Origin: Candidatus Omnitrophota bacterium | GTDB lineage: Bacteria > Omnitrophota > Gorgyraeia > Gygaellales > Profunditerraquicolaceae | Assembly: GCA_903907475.1 (NCBI GenBank) | Contig: CAIVOB010000191.1 | Span: 1 to 6,919, forward strand | Direction: 5' to 3' | Length of the DNA: 6,919 bases | Part shown: one piece after another, positions 1 through 5,803 of the stretch | How the letters are laid out: each line of letters opens with the position of its first letter | Numbering within the stretch: the first letter of the stretch is position 1 | Translations under genes and position numbers: made by a program | Notes under the pieces: generated by a model | Told to the model about the DNA's origin: nothing | Database searches by the model: none | The model's input: only the letters and a program-made list of their open reading frames with translations

Positions 1-956
1 CGCAAAAGAAAATATTTCTTGTCTTTATACAAACCAATCAAATGTTCCGTGCACCCGGCTTTTTCTAGCAAAAAGAAAAAACGTACTTTGTCCTTAATCT
101 GATCAATATCAAAATACTCTTTGGCCTGAGTAATAAAACTCGGCAAATCAAATAAAGTATCTAGTTTTAAAAGCCGGTGAATAGGCAAAATTGAAAGCCC
201 CCGGGGGTCGGTATTAGTAAAATAAGATAAACAATAATTGAAATCTTCTTCTCCGGTAAACTCCGGGCCCAGTTTTTCCTGACAAAGATCACGATAAGCG
301 CAAGCCACCTCATAACGATGGTGGCCGTCAGCAATAAATAAGTTCTCTGCGGAAACACTGGCTTCGATTTGCTTTAGAATCTCCGGATTATTTACTCTCC
401 AAAGTTTATGCACCGTCTTTTCATCATCAGTTACTTCGATAAAGAGATCTTTGGGCGCCAGATATTTCTCAAAAACCCGCTGAATAATCCGTTTATGATC
501 TAAAAAGACAACAAAAATCGGGCTTAAATTAGCTTTAACCTGTTTAATCAATTTAAAGCGATCAAGTTTAGCTAGAGTATGAGTATTCTCATGCGCGAAA
601 ACCGAAGAACTTTTTTCATCACTCAGCCGCAGCAGAGAAATAAAACCTAAACGAGTTTTTTTCTCACCCCGAATAATATATTGCTGGCTATAAAAATAAA
701 TCGCCGGAGACTCATCCTGCAAAAGAATCTTTTCCTGAAGCCATTGACGAAAAATTAATCCTGCGCGACGATATTTATCATCACCAGGCAAATCTTTTGC
801 CAGAAGTATATTAAGAAAATTATAACTGGAACGCTCATGGTAGGTAGTTTGAGCCGAAGGCGAAATCACATCATATGGCGGACAAACCACTTTTTGAAGA
901 TCTTTTACTTTTTCACGATTATAAACTACCGCTTTAAAAGCTTTAATTTTAGTCAT
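1..956 (-). CDS. DUF1015-family protein, 3' end beyond window (partial)
   Basis: The minus-strand frame is open from ATG at 956-954 to the window edge, giving 318 complete codons with no stop, so the C-terminus is missing. I recognise the family (DUF1015, PF06245) from PPYDVIS at residues 26-32, HENT at 122-125 in the usual place of HEHT, NLSPIF at 143-148, and the hallmark ADGHHRYE at 209-216. The family is about 400-450 residues as I recall it, so roughly three quarters is present. There is no signal peptide or membrane segment, so it is probably cytosolic. Its biochemical role is not established. The DGHHR motif resembles the GxHR-type motif of ParB/sulfiredoxin-like and free-serine-kinase proteins, but a phosphotransfer role is only inference. 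No Shine-Dalgarno precedes the ATG (upstream reads CCTAAAATTAA). The gene lies 99 nt downstream of fmdB on the same strand, so co-transcription with the heat-shock genes is uncertain. Confidence 0.9.
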   Translation of the reverse strand, partial: MTKIKAFKAVVYNREKVKDLQKVVCPPYDVISPSAQTTYHERSSYNFLNILLAKDLPGDDKYRRAGLIFRQWLQEKILLQDESPAIYFYSQQYIIRGEKKTRLGFISLLRLSDEKSSSVFAHENTHTLAKLDRFKLIKQVKANLSPIFVVFLDHKRIIQRVFEKYLAPKDLFIEVTDDEKTVHKLWRVNNPEILKQIEASVSAENLFIADGHHRYEVACAYRDLCQEKLGPEFTGEEDFNYCLSYFTNTDPRGLSILPIHRLLKLDTLFDLPSFITQAKEYFDIDQIKDKVRFFFLLEKAGCTEHLIGLYKDKKYFLL

Positions 957-1032
957 TTAATTTTAGGAAAAACTAAATAAAAAATTAAAAACACTGAATT
1001 CCAAGTTTAACACAGAAATAAACAAATACAAC

Positions 1033-1063
1033 AAAAATTGCACTGCCTTAAAATTTTAATGGC
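1033..1063 (-). terminator. Weak candidate intrinsic terminator after fmdB
   Basis: On the minus strand GCC, one bulged A, then the self-complementary TTAAAATTTTAA, then GGC form a short imperfect hairpin (1063-1045). It overlaps the fmdB stop codon and is followed seven bases later by a run of five T (1037-1033). The position suits the end of the heat-shock transcript. However, the stem is mostly A-T, the GC base is only three pairs, and the T run is short and displaced, so it may be inactive or only partly active. The remaining AT-rich spacer down to 957 shows nothing convincing; a TTGGAA/TTTATT pair with 17-nt spacing upstream of the DUF1015 ATG could be a promoter, but such matches are common in AT-rich DNA. 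Confidence 0.22.
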
Positions 1064-1304
1064 CGGAACAGCCAGAACACCCTTCTTTTGATTTCGGACA
1101 AGCAGTAACTGAAGATTTAGTGGGCTTTTTGTAATCCGTAGCATAAAAACCAGCACCCTTAAAAATAAAACCTCCCGCACTGCTAATAAGTTTTTTAACT
1201 TTTTTACCGCATTTCGGGCATTTTGTAATAAGTTTAGAGGTGATGCTCTGTAAAACTTCAAACTTATGCTTACAACTTAAACATTGATATTCATATGTCG
1301 GCAT
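1056..1304 (-). CDS. FmdB-family putative regulatory zinc-ribbon protein
   Basis: This is an 82-residue protein opening with MPTYEYQC, the typical start of the FmdB / CxxC_CxxC_SSSS small zinc-ribbon family. Two CxxC knuckles, C8/C11 and C29/C32, should bind one zinc. They are followed by a basic stretch (KKVKKLISS, residues 34-42) and GGFIFKGAGFYATDY, which is also family-typical. The tail carries three more cysteines (CPKSKEGCSGCSGH) that could bind metal or be disordered. The family was named after a putative regulator of formamidase and amidase genes, but its real function is unsettled, so a regulatory role here would be inference. The start is supported by an AGGAG sequence (1315-1311) six bases before the ATG. 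The gene begins 19 nt after the dnaJ stop, on the same strand, and is most likely the last gene of the heat-shock transcript. The overlapping 84-residue frame at 1007-1261 is a shadow. Confidence 0.88.
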   Translation of the reverse strand: MPTYEYQCLSCKHKFEVLQSITSKLITKCPKCGKKVKKLISSAGGFIFKGAGFYATDYKKPTKSSVTACPKSKEGCSGCSGH

Positions 1305-1323
1305 GCTTTTCTCCTGCTTCTAC

Positions 1324-2484
1324 TTATCTAAATGTTTTTTTAAACTTATCTCCAAAACTTTCTTTCAGATTTAAATCCTCGCCGCTAGCACGAGCGAACT
1401 CTTCAATCAATTGCCGCTGCTGACTAGTAAGCTTAGTGGGAATTTCAATATTTACTTTTACCAGCTCATCTCCAATATCACGAGTATGCAAATCCGGAAT
1501 CCCCTTACCTTTAAGACGAAAAGTCTTACCGCATTGCGTGCCCGCAGGTATTTTCATGGTCAGTTTCCCGTCTAAAGAAGGAATCTCCACCTCTGAGCCT
1601 AAAATTGCCTTAGCCAAACTAATATTAATCGCGGTTGAGATATCATTATGATGCCTTTCGAAGATATCATGCGGCCGCAATTCAATAATGACATATAGAT
1701 CTCCCCGGCTACTGGATCCTGCTTCTCCCTCAGCACGCACTCTTAATTGCGAACCATTATCGACGCCGGCAGGAATCTTAACTTTAATTTTTTTAATTTC
1801 CTTAACTTTCCCTTCGCCTCGGCAATTAGGACAAGGAGTTTGAATTACCGTTCCTTCGCCTCCACAACGGGAACAAGTTTGCGCTAATTGGAAAAAACCA
1901 TTGGAAACCACCGTTCTCCCGGACCCTTTACAAGCAGAACAAGTTGATTTTTTCGTTCCGGCTTTCGCCCCGCTACCAGAGCAACTGACACATGTTTCAT
2001 AACGCGGAACCGTAATAATCTTTTCCACACCTTCCGCCGCTTCTTCTAAAGTAATATCGATTGCAATTTGTAAATCCCTTCCCCGACGACGGGAACCTTG
2101 AGACCGCGTTTGCCGGGAACCGGAAACATCAAAACCTAAATCCCCAAAAATCTCCTCAAAGATACTCCCCCCTCCGGAACCGCCCCCCATATCTCTAAAA
2201 ATACTACTAAAATCCGCACCTTTAAAGATATCTTCTTGAGCGTATTTCTGATCAATTCCGGAATGCCCATAGCGATCATAAAGATCTCTTTTTTGAGTAT
2301 CAGAAAGCACCGCGTAGGATTCAGATATTCCCTTAAATTTCTCTTCTGCCTCTTTTTTCTGTTCCGCAGGCACACGATCGGGATGAAATTTTAAAGCCTT
2401 CTCCCGATAAGCTCTTTTTATATCTTCCGCGGAAGCAGTTTTAGCCACACCCAACAATTCATAGTAATCTTGTTTACCAGGCAT
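1324..2484 (-). CDS. dnaJ: Chaperone protein DnaJ (Hsp40, type I)
   Basis: DnaJ is the cytosolic co-chaperone that binds unfolded clients and stimulates the DnaK ATPase. The protein has 386 residues, a normal length. The J domain is residues 4-72 with the catalytic HPD at 34-36. A Gly/Phe-rich linker follows (about 76-125, including DIFKGADF and IFEEIFGD). The zinc-binding domain has all four CxxCxGxG-type repeats: C165/C168, C182/C185, C204/C207 and C218/C221, enough for two zinc ions. The C-terminal substrate-binding beta domains run from about 228 to 350, ending in a dimerisation region. All key residues are present, so this is a full type I DnaJ, not a CbpA-like protein. The ATG lies 5 nt after the dnaK stop. 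The nearest Shine-Dalgarno-like sequence (AAGGAAG, inside the end of dnaK) sits far from the ATG at about 15 nt, so translation probably depends on coupling to dnaK. Confidence 0.98.
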   Translation of the reverse strand: MPGKQDYYELLGVAKTASAEDIKRAYREKALKFHPDRVPAEQKKEAEEKFKGISESYAVLSDTQKRDLYDRYGHSGIDQKYAQEDIFKGADFSSIFRDMGGGSGGGSIFEEIFGDLGFDVSGSRQTRSQGSRRRGRDLQIAIDITLEEAAEGVEKIITVPRYETCVSCSGSGAKAGTKKSTCSACKGSGRTVVSNGFFQLAQTCSRCGGEGTVIQTPCPNCRGEGKVKEIKKIKVKIPAGVDNGSQLRVRAEGEAGSSSRGDLYVIIELRPHDIFERHHNDISTAINISLAKAILGSEVEIPSLDGKLTMKIPAGTQCGKTFRLKGKGIPDLHTRDIGDELVKVNIEIPTKLTSQQRQLIEEFARASGEDLNLKESFGDKFKKTFR

Positions 2485-2489
2485 AAATT

Positions 2490-4421
2490 TTATTTTTCTT
2501 CCTTGAATTCAGCATCAATCACTTCATCTTGCTTTTTCGGTTCTTCCGCGGGAGCATCTGATTCCTGTGCCCCATCGTCACCAGGCGTTTGAGCCGGATT
2601 AGCGCCGCCCCCTTGAGATTGCTGCTGTTTCGCGGCTGCTTGCTTATAAATCTCTTCCGCAAGTTTATGCGAAACCTTAGTTAAATCTTCCATCCCGGTC
2701 TTAACGCGCGCAACATTTTTATCTTTAATCGCCCCTCTTAAATCATTAATCTTAGCTTCAATATCTGCCCGCTCGGTCTGGTTAATTTTATCACCGTAAT
2801 CTTTAAGTGATTTTTCCGTAGCATAGATCAAATTATCCGCTTGATTAATCGTTTCCACTTCTTCTTTCTTCTTCGAATCATCGGAAGCATATTTTTCCGC
2901 ATCGCGCACCATTTTATCAATTTCTTCTTTAGACAGTTTACGCGGAGCGGTAATTTTAATCGACTGCTCTTTGCCCGTGCCTAAATCTTTAGCGGAAACA
3001 TGCACAATCCCATTGGCGTCAATATCAAAAGCAACCTCAACTTGCGGCACTCCGCGTTGCGCCGGCGGAATACCCACTAAATCAAAACGCCCTAATTCCA
3101 CATTGCCTTCAGCATCAGCAATCGCGCGTTCACCTTGGATGACGCGAATCGTAACCGCGGTTTGATTATCAGCCGCGGTAGAAAAAACTTGTGACTTACG
3201 CGTCGGAATAGTAGTGTTTCTTTCGATTAATTTCGTATTCACTCCTCCCAATGTTTCAATTCCTAAAGACAGCGGAGTAACATCAAGCAATAAAACATCC
3301 TTGACATCTCCTTTAATAATTGCCGCCTGGACTGCAGCACCTAACGCCACGCACTCCATCGGATCCACTCCGCGTTCAATCTTCTTGCCGGTATACTCCT
3401 CGACAAATTTTTGCACAATTGGCATCCGCGTCGGGCCACCAACCATAATAATTTTATCCACTCCTTTTTCAGAAAAATCAAATCCCTCTTTTTCAAACGC
3501 GGCTTTGGCATCTTTTAAAGCATGTTCTAGAGGGCCACGGCAACGTTCAATAATACCGGCAACTAATTCTTCCAGCTTTGCCCGATTAATCGACATCGTT
3601 AAATGCTTTGGTCCGGAAGAATCAGCGGTAATAAAGGGAAGATTAATATCTGTCGTTAAAGTGCTGGAAAGCTCGACTTTAGCTTTTTCAGCAGCTTCAC
3701 GTAATCTTTGCATTGCCATTTTGTCGTTTTTCAAATCAATTCCCGTATCACGTTTAAATTCTTTAGCAATATAATCAATTAAAGCGTTATCCATATCGGT
3801 TCCGCCTAATTGCGTATCACCGCTAGTGGACATAACCTTAAACCCGCCTTCTTTCCACATCTCCATAATCGTAACGTCTAAAGTTCCGCCGCCTAAATCA
3901 AAAACTAAAATTTTTAATTCTTTTCCCGCTTTTTCCAAACCATAAGCTAGGCAAGCAGCAGTTGGTTCATTAATAATTCTTAAAACCTTTAACCCAGCAA
4001 TCTCTCCGGCATCTTTAGTTGCCGTTCTTTGATTATCATCAAAATACGCCGGACAAGTTATGACAACTTCTTCCACTTTATCCCCTAAATATGCTTCGGC
4101 ATCCTGCTTCACTTTCTGCAAAATAAATGAAGAAATCTGCTGCGGAGTATATTCTTTTCCATAAACTTTAAATTTATAATCCGTACCCATCTTTCTTTTT
4201 GCCGCCTGAATTGTTCCTTCAGCGTTAATCGCCGCCTGCCGCCGAGCGGGTTCCCCCACTAAACGCTGCCCATCCTTAGTAAATGCCACAAAAGACGGAA
4301 AAGCTTTTCCGGAAGCCACTCCCGCTCCTTCGGCAGAAGGAATAATTACTGGCCTGCCGCCTTCCATTACCGCTGCTGCTGAATTAGATGTTCCCAAATC
4401 AATACCGATTACTTTTGCCAT
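2490..4421 (-). CDS. dnaK: Molecular chaperone DnaK (Hsp70), short-insertion type
   Basis: DnaK is the ATP-dependent Hsp70 chaperone of the cytosol. The 643-residue protein shows the three Hsp70 signatures: IDLGTSNS (7-14), [13 protein letters not shown] (173-185) and [14 protein letters not shown] (324-337). The ATPase domain is about 1-372, the interdomain linker [11 protein letters not shown] is 375-385, the substrate-binding beta domain runs to about 495, and a helical lid is followed by a Q/G/P-rich tail ending [11 protein letters not shown]. Lys75 and Thr203 match E. coli Lys70 and Thr199. Compared from memory with E. coli, about 24 residues are missing after Gly79, the insertion that is also absent from Gram-positive and archaeal DnaKs. 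The phosphate-1 motif is GTSNSAA rather than GTTNSCV, an N-terminal loop is longer ([14 protein letters not shown]), and GGTDMDN replaces GGEDFD. The start is firm: a strong AGGAGG precedes the ATG. It lies between grpE and dnaJ in the HrcA operon. Confidence 0.99.
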   Translation of the reverse strand: MAKVIGIDLGTSNSAAAVMEGGRPVIIPSAEGAGVASGKAFPSFVAFTKDGQRLVGEPARRQAAINAEGTIQAAKRKMGTDYKFKVYGKEYTPQQISSFILQKVKQDAEAYLGDKVEEVVITCPAYFDDNQRTATKDAGEIAGLKVLRIINEPTAACLAYGLEKAGKELKILVFDLGGGTLDVTIMEMWKEGGFKVMSTSGDTQLGGTDMDNALIDYIAKEFKRDTGIDLKNDKMAMQRLREAAEKAKVELSSTLTTDINLPFITADSSGPKHLTMSINRAKLEELVAGIIERCRGPLEHALKDAKAAFEKEGFDFSEKGVDKIIMVGGPTRMPIVQKFVEEYTGKKIERGVDPMECVALGAAVQAAIIKGDVKDVLLLDVTPLSLGIETLGGVNTKLIERNTTIPTRKSQVFSTAADNQTAVTIRVIQGERAIADAEGNVELGRFDLVGIPPAQRGVPQVEVAFDIDANGIVHVSAKDLGTGKEQSIKITAPRKLSKEEIDKMVRDAEKYASDDSKKKEEVETINQADNLIYATEKSLKDYGDKINQTERADIEAKINDLRGAIKDKNVARVKTGMEDLTKVSHKLAEEIYKQAAAKQQQSQGGGANPAQTPGDDGAQESDAPAEEPKKQDEVIDAEFKEEK

Positions 4422-4425
4422 GATA

Positions 4426-4432
4426 CCCTCCT
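4426..4432 (-). promoter_or_regulatory. dnaK ribosome binding site overlapping the grpE stop codon
   Basis: On the minus strand the sequence TAGGAGGG contains the grpE stop codon TAG (4433-4431), and its AG forms the first two bases of the AGGAGGG Shine-Dalgarno (4432-4426) of dnaK. Four bases (TATC) separate it from the ATG at 4421. A ribosome ending grpE therefore stops directly on the dnaK initiation site, which favours translational coupling. It is the closest match to the anti-Shine-Dalgarno in the operon, fitting the high demand for DnaK. Confidence 0.85.
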
Positions 4433-4946
4433 ATTTTTTCGACACCTTAACCTTGGCGGTGCGAATTACCCGCTCATACATTAGATATCCCTTTTGTAAA
4501 ACCTCCACAATCGTATGATCCGCCAAATCCTTATTTTCCACTTGCATTAAAGCCTCATGAAAATGCGGATCAAAAATTTTTCCTTCTGCCTCAATTGGCT
4601 TAACTCCATGCTCTTTAAGCAAATCATAGAGGTGCGCCAAAATCATCTCTACGCCTTTTAAAAAAACATCTAAATCTTCATGTTTATTTTCCGCTAAATT
4701 TATTGTCCTCTCCAAATCATCTAGAATATTTAGAAGTTCTAAAATTATCCCCTCATTAGCAAATTTTAAGAAATCTTGTTTTTCCCGCTCTAAACGCTTA
4801 CGTAAATTTTCAAAATCTGCATGGACGCGTACCAAATTATCCTGACTCGCTTTAGATTTCTCAAAAGCGTTTTTTAAATCAAGATATTCGGATTCTTTAA
4901 GTGTCACGACATTTTCTGCGTTAATATCTTTCTTGTCTTCGTCCAT
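4431..4946 (-). CDS. grpE: GrpE, nucleotide exchange factor of DnaK
   Basis: GrpE dimers release ADP from DnaK and act as a thermosensor in many bacteria. From the ATG at 4946-4944 the protein has 171 residues, a normal but compact length. An acidic N-terminus (MDEDKKD) precedes a long charged helix (about 17-65) containing the conserved FENLRKR (45-51), then the four-helix-bundle segment (LLNILDDLER, 71-80). The beta-domain signature is FDPHFHEALMQV at 125-136, ending in VEVLQKGYLMYERVIR (147-162) and KVKVSKK. A GTG at 4958-4956 in the same frame would add four residues (MKYK) and overlap the end of hrcA by 11 nt. I prefer the ATG, which starts one base after the hrcA stop (TAA-A-ATG), because the GTG has no Shine-Dalgarno at a usable distance. 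Neither start has a strong one, so re-initiation after hrcA is likely. Confidence 0.97.
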   Translation of the reverse strand: MDEDKKDINAENVVTLKESEYLDLKNAFEKSKASQDNLVRVHADFENLRKRLEREKQDFLKFANEGIILELLNILDDLERTINLAENKHEDLDVFLKGVEMILAHLYDLLKEHGVKPIEAEGKIFDPHFHEALMQVENKDLADHTIVEVLQKGYLMYERVIRTAKVKVSKK

Positions 4947-4947
4947 T

Positions 4948-5685
4948 TTATATTTCACTTAAAATTTGCGTTAAAACCTCAGAAACGTACTCTAAAGTCG
5001 GAATAATCTGATTATATTTCATGCGCATCGGCCCTAGTACCGCAATCCGGCCGGAAGGCTCGTCATTAAGCCGATAGGTAGAAACAATCAACGAACAATT
5101 TTCCATCTCCGGAAATCCCAACTCGCTTCCAATGTAAACTTTTACTTTACCGGTAAAATCCCGATTGATTATCTCTAATAACCGACTTTTATCCTCCATT
5201 AATCTCACTAATAAACGTATGTTTTCCGCCTCCCTAAACTCCGGTTGGTCCAAAATCCGGCTAATTCCCTTATAAAATATTTTATCATGTTCTTCTAAAA
5301 AAGAAACGATTCCGGCATAATGCGTAAGCTCAGAAATCACCTCGGAAGTATTTTCTAAGGCATCATCCAAACGGCGAATCTTCTTTTTACAATCTTTTAA
5401 AATTTTCTGTTTTTGATTATCTAAAAGATCAATCTGCTGAATCAAAAAATCCACATAATAGCGGTAACCGCGATCCGTCGGAACTCTTCCTCCCGAGGTA
5501 TAAGGATGTTTTAAATACCCGGATTCATCAAGTTCGGAAAAAATATTCCTAATCGTCGCAGAACTTAAATCAAACTCCTGAGCAATATCATCTGAAGCTA
5601 CCGGAAGAGCGTCATTAATATAACGATTAATCGCCGAATTTAAAACTAATTTCCGGCGTGAATTATAATCAACATTGCGCACCAT
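4948..5685 (-). CDS. hrcA: Heat-inducible transcription repressor HrcA, shortened form
   Basis: HrcA binds CIRCE and represses class I heat-shock genes until the GroE system is titrated by unfolded protein. The N-terminal winged helix is clear: residues 10-80 include SSATIRNIFSELDESGYL (41-58) and SGGRVPTDRGYRYYVDFL (64-81), matching the family DNA-binding region. The C-terminal block is also typical: LDQPEF (145-150), MENCSLIVSTY (194-204) and GRIAVLGPMRMKYNQI (212-227). The protein is only 245 residues, against about 340 in Bacillus or Thermotoga. The missing stretch of roughly 95-100 residues lies between THYAGIVSF (121-129) and KIFYKGI (135-141), which in full-length HrcA carries the first part of the GAF-like domain and the inserted dimerisation domain. 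The frame is continuous, so this is an in-frame difference, not a frameshift. The start is supported by AGAGGGGGA (5697-5689), four bases before the ATG. It is the first gene of the operon and lies just downstream of its operator. Confidence 0.95.
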   Translation of the reverse strand: MVRNVDYNSRRKLVLNSAINRYINDALPVASDDIAQEFDLSSATIRNIFSELDESGYLKHPYTSGGRVPTDRGYRYYVDFLIQQIDLLDNQKQKILKDCKKKIRRLDDALENTSEVISELTHYAGIVSFLEEHDKIFYKGISRILDQPEFREAENIRLLVRLMEDKSRLLEIINRDFTGKVKVYIGSELGFPEMENCSLIVSTYRLNDEPSGRIAVLGPMRMKYNQIIPTLEYVSEVLTQILSEI

Positions 5686-5727
5686 GCGTCCCCCTCTAAA
5701 AATACAAAAAATTGATGTCGAAAAGTA

Positions 5728-5755
5728 ATATTAGCATAATTTTTGCTTTTGTCAA
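5728..5755 (-). promoter_or_regulatory. Candidate housekeeping promoter of hrcA-grpE-dnaK-dnaJ
   Basis: A perfect -35 TTGACA (5755-5750) is followed after 16 nt by TAATAT (5733-5728). The latter is preceded by TGC, giving an extended -10 (TGCTAATAT). Transcription would start near 5721, leaving a leader of about 35 nt before the hrcA ATG that contains its Shine-Dalgarno. The -10 matches the consensus at four of six positions, but the perfect -35 and TGn element compensate. No sigma-32-type heat-shock promoter was seen, which agrees with HrcA/CIRCE control. Confidence 0.7.
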
Positions 5756-5760
5756 CAAGA

Positions 5761-5787
5761 TTAGCAGTTAAATAAGGAGAGTGCTAA
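5761..5787 (-). promoter_or_regulatory. CIRCE operator (HrcA binding site)
   Basis: Read on the minus strand, TTAGCACTC (5787-5779), a 9-nt spacer and AACTGCTAA (5769-5761) match the CIRCE consensus TTAGCACTC-N9-GAGTGCTAA. One arm is perfect and the other has two mismatches. The spacer is exactly nine bases. It lies 75 bp upstream of hrcA, the gene for the protein that binds it, and 16 bp past the hflX stop. It ends five bases upstream of the -35 box rather than overlapping or following the promoter, an uncommon arrangement if that promoter call is right. Confidence 0.93.
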
Positions 5788-5803
5788 CGTAAAGTGAAAA
5801 AAA

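Noticed and set aside
167..358. A 63-codon minus-strand frame with a hydrophobic stretch
   Set aside because: It lies within the DUF1015 gene in another frame of the same strand and has no supporting motif. The DUF1015 frame has clear family motifs across this interval.
3214..3774. A 186-codon open frame on the plus strand inside dnaK
   Set aside because: It is antisense to the conserved ATPase domain and shows no recognisable motif. Long antisense frames are common opposite conserved coding sequence.
5731..5747. TTAGCA...TGCTTT as a second CIRCE
   Set aside because: The arms are only 7 nt apart, whereas the TTAGCA and TGCTAA cores in CIRCE are 15 nt apart, and the second arm is imperfect. 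At most it is a lone half-site.
5794..5803. T-rich run after the hflX stop as an intrinsic terminator
   Set aside because: On the minus strand a run of seven T follows the stop codon, but I found no stable GC-containing stem directly before it.
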